From: Chaetoderma sp. LZ-2023a
Lineage: Eukaryota > Mollusca > Caudofoveata > Chaetodermatida > Chaetodermatidae
Length of the DNA: 64,000 nucleotides
Direction of reading: 5' to 3'
Assembly (NCBI GenBank): GCA_034401795.1
Contig: CM067367.1
Coordinates: 82,755,426 to 82,819,425, forward strand
In this document: positions 10,033 through 21,644 of the stretch, piece after piece
Layout: every line of letters begins with the position of its first letter
Numbering within the stretch: position 1 is the first letter of the stretch
The notes under the pieces: model-generated
Database searches by the model: none
The model's input: the letters and a program-made list of their open reading frames with translations, nothing else
What the model was told of the DNA's origin: nothing
Program-made: the position numbers and the translations under genes

Positions 10033-11559
10033 GTTAGCATGAATCTGTGCCTGAACGGACATCCTAGGAGGAAAGGTAGTGACAAGCTTTAAGCAAAGCA
10101 TACTGATGTTCTTCCGAAAGATACGACATCTCATCTGCTCTGTAACTCAATCATCGAGGCTACCCACTTGTTATTGTGCAAGACCTTTCTCCGGACTAGA
10201 GGAAGTCAACCGCTGCAGCTGTCAACTAACGCTACTGTTAGCCGAGATAGAAATAGAACCACTAAGAGACAAACTGCCACTGTAAAACCCTAAAGCTTCC
10301 GACCACTTACCCAATCCACACCTCATTAGTTACAAGATGCTGTAATATCCACACCATCTCCGAGTCAGACATGATGCTTAAGCTAAGCAAACTCATAGCA
10401 GAAGAGGAAAGAAACATTATGACAAGAGAAGAAGGAAGAAAATGCGTCTCTGAGAGGCGTTCGAGTCAACATAAAAATGTACTAGAGGTATGATGACCAA
10501 ATACCCCAACAAGCACCAGGTCTGCAATGATGTGACCCCTGAGGTCATGCAGGCCAACATGCTACAGCATCGCTTGAATGGATTATTAGTAAAATGTGAT
10601 GTTACATTTAAGCTTTCACTTAAAGCATCTGGTTTTAACTTCAACACTGGATCAAGTACTGGCAATATGAAAATAACATCAATAGCAAATTACTCTCATT
10701 AAAAACATAACAATTTCCTGCCTTGTAACATTACAGACATAGCATCCCTATGTGTGTCAAGCTCTGACTGACCCTATATGCTCTTGACCCTGCTTTCGTC
10801 ACAACTCAATTTCTTGACAGACATATTAGGTAGTTGGTGAATATTTAGAAATTAATTTGATTGAAAGTTATTGCAAGTTATTGCTGCCTATAAATATCTG
10901 ACTGATTCCTGATTAGGCATACATGATAATGCATGTTCTCAAATATTTGAGTTAAAATATATGTTAACAAATTGAATCCCATGGAACAAATACAAGTTTT
11001 TTAAAATTCCAAAAATTTAACAGTTAGACGCTTATATGATTTTTTTTAAATTTAAAAACTGTTATTTCAACATTGACTGTATTAATTAAGCCATGAAAAT
11101 GTCGCCTGCATCAGCTAACAGGATTCTCTGTCTAGCGGCTAATAATACCTCTCTTTGATATCAAGCTGGACATTATGGCTTACATACTAATTTCCTTCTA
11201 TTCATATTAGTATTGGCAATGATGTTTAATCCATAGATTACCGCTGAAAACCTCTGTGATTAGTTGAATGAAGGCATCCATGGGTTTCATATTATGCACA
11301 TTTATAGCTGTATTTATCAGAATTCAGAATAAAAGCAGTCAGTCTTGTAACAAATACACGGCTATATTTATCGGGTCATGAACAGATCATCTGTCAATTG
11401 GCCCAGACAATGTTCTGTGATCAATAACACGTTGCGCAATGAATAACACAGCGTGACACTTAGTTAGAGTGAGGTCAAAAATAGGCCACTTCACTCTTCA
11501 ACCCTTGAAAAACCAGTGTTTCAATTCACCTTTCCAGTGTATCCATCTATCATCTGACA
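10033..11559. other. Unassigned DNA with one B-core fragment
   Basis: The 10080-10700 stretch is less AT-rich than its neighbours and holds short frames on both strands, but none shows a recognisable domain. A half core of family B (GTGAATATTTAGAAATTAAT, GATTGAAAGTTATTGC) sits near 10838-10880. I could support no exon. Confidence 0.5.
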
Positions 11560-12015
11560 TCATAATCAGATAAGAGGCTTGCAGGGTGACGTCATAATCA
11601 TTACATCATAAATGATTCTATTTGGCCCATCTTTAACTCTTAATAGTCCGACACGCTGTCTCTAATATTTAATAAACATGCTGTTGAATATTTTGAAACT
11701 AATTTGACTGGACACTTATGGCAGCAACAGCGCCCAGTCAAATTAGTTCCAAAATATTCAATAGCTTACCTGTATCATTTTTCTAGAAATTGATAGTCAG
11801 GGAGTTCAGAGCTCGATCGATGCCAACACGAGTGAGATGTGGGTGGAGCTTAGATAGAGATTGGCGGGGCATAGTTAAAAATGGAAAGGTCCATTGAAAG
11901 ACAACAACACAGGAAAGCTGTCAAATTTTTTGAAATTAATTCGACTGGAACCTGTTGCTACCATATAGGCAACAATTCCCCAAAAAATTAGTTTCAAAAT
12001 ATTCAACAGAATATT
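11560..12015. mobile_element. Foldback family B, copies 4a and 4b
   Basis: Copy 4a runs from GGTGACGTCATAATCATTAC through the core (about 11680-11770) to GATCGATGCCAACACGAGTG and GGCGGGGCATAGTT. Directly after it a second core (11925-12010, GACTGGAACCTGTTGC / complement) follows. Confidence 0.8.
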
Positions 12016-12544
12016 GATTAGATCAAATAAAATTTGTCATTCCTGGGCTGTAATTTCAAAATATTAAACAGTTTGACACGGGTTTTCAATCTACACTATA
12101 ATTATCAAGATGTTATTATGTCCTGGTCCAGGCCACCTACCTACAAAAATGTCTTCCAATATTGGGTTATAGGGCAATGTAGAACAAATTGATAAATTGC
12201 ATCTTTATGCACTATATAGAGAAGCTCAAATGAGGTCCCATTTAATTTCACAATTATCAACTCAGAGTTGATAAAATTCTAACTTTGCTCGACCTTTAGC
12301 GAGTGAAAAGTGATAATGATTGATGAGGTTGATAATAGTGATATTAAATGGGGCCAAGTTTGAGTCTCTTTATGATATAACCTGAAATTTAGACAACTAG
12401 CACATTGGATGTCTTACGCCAAAGAAAATAGTACTTGTAATTTGGACTACTAGAAAAAATTGCACTAATTAAAGTTTATTTATTTACATATCTAACAATA
12501 TACATTGACAAAAATATCTTATAAACTATGGGACGTCTCAAGCG
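12016..12544. other. Unassigned DNA upstream of PLE1
   Basis: No gene seen. Part of it may be the decayed 5' end of the Penelope-like element that follows. An inverted pair (TCAAATGAGGTCCCATTTAA near 12227 and TTAAATGGGGCCAAGTTTGA near 12343) encloses about 100 bp and may be a small foldback. Confidence 0.5.
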
Positions 12545-14484
12545 TCATTGCAATGCAAATTTCTACCCAAGGCCACCTTCACACCAGCTCCAGGTGCTGA
12601 TGCGCAACTAAATAGCTTTAGAAAGGCAATAAAATACCAATTTGCCAAACATATCCATCATAGAAACCCTATTGGCAACTTCAAAGAAACTAAAAGACAT
12701 TGTTAGCAAAAAGGCGGATAAAGGCCAGGCCACTGTAATTCAAAACACAGTTGATTACATCGCCGAAGCCCTTAGACAGCTTTCTGATAACAAATTCTAT
12801 TTAGAATGATCAGAGAATCAACTAGTCAACGATGGTGAGATCACAGCAGAAATAGCAAAAGGTCTAACTCATAAACAGCCAAAAACATCCCAGTTTTATT
12901 TACTACCAAAAATACACAAATTCAAGAATGGAGAACTAGACTTTCCTGGTAGACCAATCATTAGTGGTAATGGATGCCCCACAGAACTCAATAGCAGTTT
13001 TGTCGACGAAAACATTAAAACACATGTGAAAAAAATTACGTCATACGTAAAAGAGATTACTGACTTCATAAGACTAGTAGAAAACTATGACACAATCAAT
13101 GCCCACACTCTTCTTATCACTATGGATGTCACGTCTCTTTACACCAACATCCCAAACCAAGAAGGTGTACAGGCAACAGGGGAAATTCTTATGCTGCAAC
13201 AGCCTACCAGGACCTCTATCAGTCAGAGGACTGTTAAGCATTTTAAAATTAGTTTTAGAAATGAACAACTTTGAATTTTATGGTAAATACTATCTGCAGG
13301 TAGGAGGAACCGCTACGGGCAGCAACAAAGCATGCACATACACATGCATCTTCTTAGGCGAATTGGAAACCAGATTGCTCAAAAGATGCCTCATCAAAAC
13401 CGGCCCTGTTCCTAAGACACATTGATGACATTTTCATGATCTGAAAACATGGAGAAGGAGCCCTGTATGAAGTCATAACATACATGTACTCATCAAATAA
13501 AAGTATTAAATTCACAGCCGATTCCTCCTACACTTAAGTGTCAATGTCTTGGACACCACCATATCAAGAGGAGAGAACAACAAAATCATGTTCTCCTTAT
13601 ACACAAAACCCACAGACACACAGGGGTATCTCCACTAGTCGTCCCCACACTCGGCTTGGTGCAAAAATGCAAACCCATATGGACAGTGTCTACGTTTACG
13701 AAGATTCTGCACAACGGACTCCGAATATCAAAAACACAGCAATGAGATGATCACGCATTACAAATGGAGAGGTTAACCGTCTAATTTCCTAGACGAAGCA
13801 CAAGCTAAAGAAAAATAAGGATAAACCTCTGCAAAGACCAATTCGAATTACAGAATTCCACAAAAGCAGTGAATTCATCAAAAAAACTAATTCTGAAGAA
13901 CTGGCACATTCTTGAAACTAGTCAAAGATGCAGACTAGCATTCCAAAAGAAACCAATGTTTGGATTCAGGCGGAATAAAATAAACAAGGACCGCATCATT
14001 AAAGGTCGCCTAGAAGACCCTAACCATTCCAAATCTATGCATAGGAACCTATTCGCACCTTGCCCAAAAGGCAAATGTGATTTCTGCCAAGTAATGGACC
14101 AAAGCAAGCGCTTCAAAAGTCACCACACAAAGTTCTGAGCCAAAATAGTTGGTAATTGCCAAACAGGGAACGTGATATACATGATCAAATGCAAACGCTG
14201 TAAAAAACAATATGTGGGAGAAACGAAAATAACGTTCAAGATCAGAATACAAGAATACTTACGTTTAATCACCAACTTCTACAAACACATACGCTATGAC
14301 GCCAGTGTCAGGACACTTCACATCAGAAGGCCATTCTAAGAGCGATGTACAATTTAGAATCATACAAGTCTTAACATCAGATCCAGATGATGAAGTCTCC
14401 ACAGTCTGGAAACAGGTAAAAGAAAGCCACTGGATACACCAGCTCAACAGTATGGCACCCTTTGGCATCAATATGGTGGGGTAA
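12545..14484 (+). pseudogene. PLE1: Penelope-like RT with GIY-YIG endonuclease, decayed
   Basis: The plus strand encodes, across several frameshifts and stops, the parts of a Penelope-like retroelement in normal order. These are an N-terminal KADKGQATVI motif (about 12711-12740), FYLLPKIHK and GRPIISG (about 12897-12970), the first catalytic Asp in MDVTSLYTN (about 13120), GKYYLQVGGTATGSNKA (about 13281-13330), HIDDIFMI with the Asp pair (about 13420, reached by a frameshift), then a C-terminal linker CPKGKCDFC and a GIY-YIG nuclease (NVIYMIKC, QYVGETK, about 14170-14230). Such elements copy themselves by target-primed reverse transcription. Frame changes fall near 12710, 13205, 13410 and 13530-13860, with in-frame stops as well, so no functional protein is made. 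The domain order is not permuted (GIY-YIG last). It sits upstream of array H3. Confidence 0.9.
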
Positions 14485-14489
14485 GAATG

Positions 14490-15297
14490 TCACCAAAATG
14501 TCTCCCCCTTTAAGTATTTATTAAAGCAAAATCCAAGATGGCCACCAGATAAATTAGGCGATCTGCTTCTTTTGAACAAATTTGGATGCTTACTGTCCTA
14601 TACAATTGACATCAGCCAAGTGATTCCTTAGAAGACATTTGAAATTTCATATTACTTTAGTATTGGTGTTTATGGTGGGAAATAGATCCAAGATAAGCGG
14701 CCAAACCATTTATACAACAGTTTCGAAGGTGGACAATTTGAATTCGACATACCCAAAAACATATATAAAAGCAATTTCTGCTTCAAAATTCATAAAATAA
14801 AATAATAAAATCCAAACACGCTACATTTTACTTGGATGATGGCAGCTATGATTTTTACATATTGAGCAAACTTTAATGAACCTTAGTCCCTAATCATATC
14901 TCCCAAAGTTCAGCCCGATCCATTCAGCGGTTCTGGAGTAGTCATCCAAGATGGCTGCTGAAACCTTTGGCCAATAAAATTCTGTTGAACAATCTTGGGT
15001 CACCTCTTGCACTAGCTGATGTTTCATGAGTTTTGAATCGATCCCCCAAGCGCTTTCCGAGAAGATTTTTAGACATTTCTAAAAATTGGCCAAAATCCAT
15101 AATTGTCATTGGCCAAATTGGCCGATCGGCTTCCGTTCAACGAACTTGGACCTCTGTTCCCTACAGCTCCTTCTTGCCAATTATAACTGAAATTGACTCA
15201 GTGGTTCATAAGAAGTTGTTTACTGGAAAAATTGACAGAGGACGGACGGACAAATAGGCATAAGTTCACGTGAAATTTCAGGCCAGGTGAGCTAACA
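14490..15297 (+). mobile_element. Array element H3 (H7-type unit)
   Basis: About one and a half units of the long-period repeat also seen in H7: GATCCAAGATAAGCGGCCAAA, CAGTTTCGAAGGT, ACATATATAAAAGCAATTTC, GTTTCATGAGTTTTGAATCG and AGCGCTTTCCGAGAAGATTT. It ends GACGGACGGACAAA, GGCATAA and a degraded hairpin whose right arm GGCCAGGTGAGCTAA is intact (15282-15296). Confidence 0.8.
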
Positions 15298-15334
15298 ACC
15301 ACGAAAATACTTATTTTTAACCAGGTTCATATTG

Positions 15335-15560
15335 TTAACGCTTTAAGGGTTAAGTTTTGTCACGAAAATCAAAATATTTGCTTACTGAATGTCCATTTGC
15401 AGCGCCTCGGGACCATTTTTGAAAATTTACCACTGGAATGACTGGCTCAGTTATCGAGCCAGGCATTCCAGTTGAAAACTTTCAAAAATAGTTCTCCCTT
15501 GGCCTGCAAATGGACATTCCAAGACCACTGCAGAGGCCGGCTTGACCATTAAAAGGTTAA
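15335..15560. mobile_element. Foldback MITE family A, copy 4
   Basis: TTAACGCTTTAA ... AAAAGGTTAA ends surround arms with GAAAATTTACCACTGGAATG and a centre GGCTCAGTTATCGAGCC. It belongs to the sub-type ending in TTGACCATTAAA. Confidence 0.85.
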
Positions 15561-16195
15561 TATGGAATGTCAAGCTAAAAGTCTTTGCTTTTACGATATC
15601 ATGATGTAACTCTCTAGGACATTATCGTGCATGCTGAACCCTTTGGTCTGGGGCTCCATTATAGAAAACAGCGCCATTCCTTCTTTCATGATACAGAAAA
15701 TTTGTATTATCATACAAGAGAAACCATCTTTATTCCCTTAATGCAAATGTCAGCAAAACAAAGTCACTACATTTTCAGTGGAGTCTGATGAGCTGACGCC
15801 TGCCTTGATCCTCAAACAGACCTCGTATATATATCAGATCATCCAGACTAATAAAAAGATGTGCTTAGGAATTTGTTGAGTCAACGACGATCAGGGCTCG
15901 GCATCTTCAGTTCTTGCTCTTTTCTTTTGACAGCTTTCTGTCAAAGACTGCAATATTAACTTCCAACGCGTTCAAGAATATTCAGGAGCATATAATGAGA
16001 CTAGAATCACTGCACGCTCTCCAGTTCATCTCGCTTCTTCTGCATCATCAGAGTGACTGATCGAGAGACTTAGAATCACTGACCTGGAGTATCAAATCCA
16101 ATTCTTCATGCTGCAAACACATTCCTCATACTACCATAGCTGTCGATCCTCTACTCTCCACACTGTGTCTTAATATTTACATCAACATTGGAGGA
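15561..16195. other. Unassigned DNA
   Basis: No coding signal or repeat family recognised. It lies between family A copy 4 and family B copy 5. Confidence 0.55.
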
Positions 16196-16590
16196 ATCCG
16201 GTTACTCAGTCAGTCATATCACGTCATAATCAGCTACATCATATGTCGGCTGGCATCATAATCAATTACGTCATGAATAACACGATTTACTCCATCATAA
16301 ATGCTTAATAGTCTGTCAAGTTGTACAAATTATATGTCTTGCATGGCTATTTAATAAATATTCTGTTGGTTATTTTGAAACTAATAAGACTGTGCGCTGT
16401 TGCTGCTAGAGGCAGCAACAGCACCCTGTCAAATTAGTTTCAAAATAATCCACAGCTTACCTGTATAGTTTTCTGGAAATTGAGATTGAGGGAGTGCATG
16501 GATCGATCGATCCCAACACATACAAAGCATGGGTGGAGCATAGCTAGAGACGGACGGGGCATAGCTAAAACTGGATTCCTCCATTACCTA
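16196..16590. mobile_element. Foldback family B, copy 5
   Basis: One of the most complete B copies. It has CACGTCATAATCAGCTACAT, ATAATCAATTACGTCATGAA, GTCAAGTTGTACAAATT, ATTTAATAAATATTCTGTTG, the core palindrome (GCTGTTGCTGCTAGAGGCAG about 16399), CAGCTTACCTGTATAGTTTT, GATCGATCGATCCCAACAC and GGGGCATAGCTAAAACTG. Confidence 0.9.
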
Positions 16591-16734
16591 TATCCGACTA
16601 TGTCATCAACAGCAGGGTCGATAATGAAAGTAAGTGTGGAAGCACTGTACACCATCTAGCAAAACTCCTATACAGCTTCCTGGCCAAATGAGACATAATC
16701 AGCTACCAGTATGCATTGCAACGGATGGATCCAT

Positions 16735-16830
16735 GCTGTCACTCAAGCATTAGATATCATAATCGAATATGTCACATGTTAGCTGATGTCGCAATCAAAA
16801 TGGTGTAGCTATGTCATGAAAATCAGTCTA
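16735..16830. repeat. Family B CRE-segment fragment
   Basis: GTCACTCAAGCATTAGATAT, ATAATCGAATATGTCACATG and GCTGATGTCGCAATC match the B left segment. The core is absent. Confidence 0.6.
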
Positions 16831-16854
16831 TTACAAACCCCTGTTGAACTACCC

Positions 16855-17110
16855 TAGTCAAACCATGGTCAACCATGGGTGCTAAATGCCATTATGATGA
16901 AAACATGGTCAACCATGTTCGGTATGATACAAACAAATTTGCTCACGGTCACAGGCTCACTATGGTCCGAACATGGTCGACCACGGTCAGACATCTTTGA
17001 CCATGGTCGTTCATGGTTTGACCATGGCCAAACCTAATAGGTTTGACCATGTTTAACCATAGTCGACCATGGTCAGCCTATAGTTCGAATATGGTGAGAC
17101 CATGGTTTGG
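16855..17110. repeat. Cluster of GACCATGGTC palindromes, left part
   Basis: A dense, irregularly spaced set of CATGGTC/GACCATG motifs. The exact self-complementary decamer GACCATGGTC occurs at 16999-17008 and 17065-17074, with many one- or two-base variants (AACCATGGTC, CACGGTC, CATAGTC). Spacing is uneven, so this is not a simple tandem repeat. Confidence 0.85.
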
Positions 17111-17384
17111 AACAGTATATTTAATATGCAAATATGTATTTAGTGGCAGCAGAGCATGCTTTATGTCCACATGCCATTAAGTCGATAATCCAAGTCCACT
17201 TTTGTAAAAAAAGTGAACGTGTGCCTGACTGATTCTACAACATTGTAAGCACAGGTCATGAGCTACAGTAATTATAGTCATGAAAATATATAATAATGAT
17301 CAAGATTTCTCCATATGAAAGCCTATGAAAATGTTGCATTGGTTGACCTAAATTGGCATGGTCGATGCATATTATCAGTCAGTG

Positions 17385-17485
17385 CCATGGCCAAAACCGA
17401 GTCGCCCATGGTCAACTTTCATCACCGTCAGATTTTGACAATTTTCCAGGTTGACCATGGTCGACCACGGTGGACCATGATACCA
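17385..17485. repeat. Cluster of GACCATGGTC palindromes, right part
   Basis: The same motif family resumes after about 270 bp of unrelated AT-rich DNA, including the exact decamer at 17453-17462 and GACCACGGTGGACCATG just after it. Confidence 0.8.
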
Positions 17486-17539
17486 TTTTCAATAATTTGC
17501 AGGGGAATTTGTTCAAATTTTATGTTTATGATGAATTTA

Positions 17540-17790
17540 CAATTTAATACATATTCTGTTGAATAGTTTGTAATTAATTTGACTGGGAGCTGTTGCTATC
17601 ATAAGCAGCTGTGCAACATCCTCCATCCAAATCAGTTTCAAAATATTCAACAGCTTACCAGCATAGTATTCTGGAAATTGAGATTCAGGGAGTGCAGCGA
17701 TTGATTGATCCCAACTTGGGCAGTGTGGGTGGAGCTTAGCTATAGATGGGTAGGGCATAGCTAAAACTGGATTCCTGCATTAAACTGTCA
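17540..17790. mobile_element. Foldback family B, copy 6
   Basis: Core palindrome at about 17560-17655, then CAGCTTACCAGCATAGTATT, GTGGGTGGAGCTTAGCTATA and GGGCATAGCTAAAACTGGAT. Confidence 0.85.
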
Positions 17791-17919
17791 ATAAGCTTGC
17801 TAAAAATATTGTGTCCGAATTGCAGAAATTGATTATTATTCAGGATTCAAACACATTGCACAAAAAAATTCAATGAATTCCATCATTTCTAGGACCAGAC
17901 TTACGCAATTGCAGGACCG

Positions 17920-18045
17920 TAACCCTTTAACTCTCAAAATGTTTTCAGGAAAAATTTTAATTTTCTCATAAAAAATATCCATTTGCAGAACAAGAGAAGA
18001 CTATTTTTGAAAAAGTATCACTGGAATGACTGGCTCGGTTACCTA
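17920..18045. mobile_element. Foldback MITE family A, copy 5 (half)
   Basis: Begins TAACCCTTTAACTCTC and contains AAGAGAAGACTATTTTTGAA, but stops at the palindrome centre (CTGGCTCGGTTACC). Only the left arm survives, truncated where array H4 begins. Confidence 0.8.
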
Positions 18046-18049
18046 AAAC

Positions 18050-18985
18050 ATCCACTAATTGTGAGTGTCGGTTAAAAACTCTTCAAGATCTGGATCGGAC
18101 AAGAAAATTTTGACAAATTTTAGCTTTTCAAGGGAGATAACTCTGGTGAATATGGGCGGAATTTGCTGAAATGAAATTATAACACTTCGTCTATCCCTAA
18201 CACATTTGCTGGGGAAAAATTGTGAGTATAGGTTCAAAACTCTTCGAGATCTGGCCCGGACAGGAAAATTTTGACAAATTTTAGCTTTTGAAGGGAGATA
18301 ACTCGGGCGAATATATGCAGATTTTGCCGAAACAAAATCATGACACTTCGTCCATCCCTAACATATCTGCTAAAAAAAATTGTGAGTGTAGGTTCAAAAC
18401 TCTTCGAGATATGGCTCGGACAAGAAGATTTTGACAAATTTTAGCTTTTCAAGGGTGATAACTCTGGTGAATATGGGCGGATTTTGCCGAAACGAAATCA
18501 TGACACTTCGTCCATCCCTAACATATCTGCTAAAAAAATTGTGAGTGTAGGTTCAAAACTCTTCGAGATATGGCTCGGACAAGAAGATTTTGACAAATTG
18601 TAGCTTTTCAAGGGAGATAACTCTGGCAAATACGGGCGGATTTTGCTGAAATGAAATCAAAACACTTCGTCCATCCATAACACATGCTGAAAAAAAATTT
18701 GTGAGTGTAGGTTCAAAACTCTTCAAAATATGGCCAGGATGAGAAAATTTTGACAAATTTTTGCTTTTCAGGGGAGATAACTCGGGCAAATAAGAGCAGA
18801 TTTTGTTGAAACGAAATCATGACCCTTCGTCTATCCCTAACACATCTGCCGAAAAAAATTTTTTAGTGTAGGTTCCATACTCTTAGAGATCTTGTCCGGA
18901 CAAGAAATCAGACGAACGGATGGACAGACGGATGACGAATGCCATCACATAATACGACCCCGCTTTGCCCCGCTTTGCGTATAAA
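18050..18985 (+). mobile_element. Array element H4 (about 160-bp units)
   Basis: Six units marked by GGTTCAAAACTCTTC at about 18069, 18231, 18389, 18550, 18710 and a diverged one near 18863. Each has GACAAATTTTAGCTTTTCAA and CACTTCGTCCATCCCTAACA. It ends GACAGACGGATGACGAAT, the box GCCATCACATAA, and GACCCCGCTTTGCCCCGCTTTG then CGTATAAAAAC. Same overall plan as H2, with a different terminal GC block. Confidence 0.8.
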
Positions 18986-19984
18986 AACAGATCAGTGAAA
19001 CACAGGAGCGAACGAGAAAATATTTCATAATCAACAGCTTCCTGTGCGCATAGCAAATTAGTGTGCAGCGTTTATACCACAAAAAGAATGACAACTTCTT
19101 TACAAAGCATGACATATTATTATTATTATTATTATTATTTTATTACTGTACGTGTGTATCAAAATTGAGATACCAAATTTACACAAAAAGAGCTAATATC
19201 ATATTTATGCAAACAATAACCATAATTGTCAACATGAATGCAATAATATCTAACTTTATGACTAATTTTGATGCAAAACAAACTATTCAAACCGTATTAT
19301 TAAGACATTTGGCAATATAATTGTGGTATTGGCAATAATTATTTATTACAATTTTATCGATCATGCCTCTAGTAAGGTGATTTAACACATGGAACATGTA
19401 CTATAGAGAGAATATTGCAATAATATAAAGAACTATAATGAATGTTTATCAAATGAATAGCAAATGGATTTTGCAAAGGATGGCAAAGATAAGGCCACTT
19501 AAAAATGATTGCGTGGTTCCAATTACATCACCATCTGAACTATGGTTGGTAGGTAGGGAAATTTATAATAATATATAATCTTTTTATGTTGATAAAATAT
19601 AGGATAGGTTAGTATCAATCATCAGGTTTTATTTTTAGGAAATTTATTGAGAAATAAACAGTTGAATAGTTTGGTAGATAAATATTATCTTGCGAACGGG
19701 ACATGCTGTTGTTGTTTACATTATACAGATACATGTAACATAGCTTGGTGCCAAATTTGGGCATTGGGAAAAAAATTCTGCTTTTGGCATTTTTAAAATT
19801 TAGGGTTAACAGTAGGGTATGTCATGTTAATTTTTTTATTTTTTGCTAAAAACTTTAGGGTAGCTGGAATAAGCTAGGGTAGGTAGGGAAAACTAGAACC
19901 ACAATATGTTTTAGTAAGCCTAAAATGTTAAGTTAATATATGCCATGTCTGAACAGTTATTTAGAATTTTAGTGACGCACTGTA
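18986..19984. other. Unassigned AT-rich DNA with (ATT)n
   Basis: Very AT-rich, with an ATT run at about 19117-19139. There is no supported gene; the 19063-19320 open frame is low complexity. Confidence 0.6.
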
Positions 19985-20356
19985 TCAGCCCCACCCTCAA
20001 CGAAATGGAGGAATCCTGTTTGCCAGTTAACCCTTAGAACTCTGATGTCAAAATTTTAAATTTGAAAATTAAATTAAAAGATAATCTGGTGTTCGTTTTT
20101 AAACAAATTTGGTGGAAGATGGTGCTGTCATTTTTTTTTAATGTACACCAGTTTCTTTGCTACTCGCACTGTAAAAAGATAGAATGTTGACATCAGAGTG
20201 GTAAGGGTTAATCATTTGACGTCGTAATAAACTACATGACATGTAGGATGATGTCATAATCAATTACATCATGAATGACGCGATATAGTCCGTCACAATG
20301 CTTTATGTCTGTCAAGTTGTACAAATTGTATGTCTTGGCTAGTTAATAAACATTAT
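19985..20356. mobile_element. Foldback family B, copy 7, interrupted twice
   Basis: Family B sequence is split by MITE D1: GGAGGAATCCTG lies just before D1 and ACGTCGTAATAAACTACATG just after it. The copy ends abruptly after AACATTATGTTGAAT at about 20355, where PLE3 sequence begins. It is therefore older than both D1 and PLE3. Confidence 0.75.
20027..20211. mobile_element. TTAA-flanked MITE family D, copy D1
   Basis: 185 bp from TTAA to TTAA with inverted ends CCCTTAGAACTCTGATGTCA and TGACATCAGAGTGGTAAGGG. Inner arms carry GGTGTTCGTTTTTAAACAAA against TGTACACCAGTTTCTTTGC. No coding capacity. Confidence 0.85.
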
Positions 20357-20365
20357 GTTGAATAA

Positions 20366-20900
20366 AAAAAATATATATTACTTACCTCTCCAGGATGTAG
20401 AAATTGTTTGAGTGTAGCTTTCGTGACCATCTTGGTCACTTCTTCAGCCCTGACGGATGGTCGCTGGCAACGTCACTCTGGTCAGTTCTTGTGGAGTCAC
20501 ATGACAACATTGACTGGTAGACTGCTGGTATACGGTAGCCCTCATCTCGGTTTATGGCTTGTTGGTGTTTGGTAGATTTCGATGGCCGCTTTTACTTTCC
20601 ATTTAAACAAGTTGGTCTCGATGTTGATGACCAAGGCACTGCTGGCGGCTATGACATGGCCAGTGGTTTCTGTGTGTTCTGCCACAGCTGAGTTGGAATA
20701 GATTTTGAGATGTTCTTTGACTCTGGTGCTGAGAGGCCTTTTGGTTTCGCCTATCTATGTCCCTTCACATTGGTCACATTCGCTCTTGTAGATGACTCCA
20801 GAGCGTTCATCTGTGGTCAGTTTATCTTTGGGTCTTACTAATAGTGATCGTAAGGTATTAACGGGCTTGTGGGAAGTTTTGATGTTGTGTTGTCTGAAGA
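20366..20900 (-). pseudogene. PLE3: C-terminal fragment of a Penelope-like element
   Basis: The minus strand reads the end of a Penelope-like protein: a segment like [17 protein letters not shown], then [20 protein letters not shown], then IGETKRPLSTRVKEHLK, then HTETTGHVIAASSALVINIE. GVIY and IGET are the two halves of the GIY-YIG motif. The codon expected for the Tyr of YIG is TAG (about 20755-20757), so the catalytic residue is replaced by a stop. The RT core is not present. The fragment starts inside family B copy 7 on the left. It is truncated and inactive. Confidence 0.85.
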
Positions 20901-21107
20901 GTCTGCCTACGTGTTCAGATAGGCATTGGATGTACGGAAGTCCGACCAGTGGAAGTTATACCATTGGATAGGAGTGATTTCTGGATGTGATGATGTTCTT
21001 CCTTTTTGTCTGATGTTTCTGTGATGATGGAGTCTGCGCAGTGAAAAAGATTTGTGATGACTGACCTTGTGTGTTCCAAATGGTGGTTACAGTGAAAATT
21101 TAGATAT
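20901..21107 (-). pseudogene. PLE3 upstream remnant
   Basis: Minus-strand sequence continuing PLE3 toward its RT, with readable stretches such as HTRSVITNLFHCADSIITE and [18 protein letters not shown], a frameshift before [11 protein letters not shown] and no RT catalytic motif. It stops at a TG-rich microsatellite. Confidence 0.65.
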
Positions 21108-21212
21108 TGGTGTGCGTGTGCGTGCGCGTGCGCGCGTGTGTGCGTGTGAGTGTGCATGTGAGTGTGCATGTGAGTGTGCGTGTGTGCGTGCGTGCGTGCA
21201 TGCGCGCGTGTT
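21108..21212. repeat. (TG/CG)n compound microsatellite
   Basis: Alternating purine-pyrimidine tract of GTGTGCGTGCGCG type, about 105 bp, lying between two partial copies of the PLE3 GIY-YIG region. Such tracts can adopt Z-DNA. Confidence 0.9.
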
Positions 21213-21224
21213 TTCTGTAAGATA

Positions 21225-21372
21225 TGTTCTTTTACTCTGGTGTCGAGAGGCCTTTTGCTTCGCCTATATACGTCCCCTCACCATGGTCACATTTGATCTT
21301 GTAGATGACTCCAGAGCATTCATCTGTGGTCAATTTATCTTTGGGTCTTTATAATTGTGATTTTAAAGTTCT
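21225..21372 (-). pseudogene. Second partial copy of the PLE3 GIY-YIG region
   Basis: Repeats the sequence of about 20715-20860 with changes. It reads TTDECSGVIYKIKCDHGEGT then YIGEAKGLSTP on the minus strand. Here the Tyr of YIG is intact but the first-half cysteine pair is altered (CDQC to CDHG). This is either a segmental duplication or an independent insertion of a related element. Confidence 0.8.
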
Positions 21373-21644
21373 CATCTATTCATAAAAGATATAAATCCTA
21401 GCTTCACTTAGGACTATTGGTTACTTTATGGATACTTTAACTAACTTGGACCGTAGCCACCATTTTAGATCAATATTTGCTGGCACAATTATTTCAGACT
21501 CTATTGTCTTCACCCGTGAGCAATTGTTCGTATAAAACCATTCTCGTAATGCTGATGCCGGTCATTCTTTTGCTGGCTTCTAAGATGAGCACATAGTAAG
21601 ACATAGCATAGTACAATACTAGTTCTATATTTCCTATGGTGCAA
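21373..21644. other. Unassigned DNA
   Basis: No feature recognised between PLE3 and the 0.7-kb foldback. Confidence 0.5.

Noticed and set aside
9931..10134. His-Gly-His-Ser metal-binding-like peptide
   Set aside because: Arises only from the 12-bp minisatellite; the rest of the frame lacks any domain.
10417..10702. Possible exon in the GC-richer stretch (70-82 codons on both strands)
   Set aside because: Both strands are open, no domain or splice signals are convincing, and no neighbouring exon was seen.
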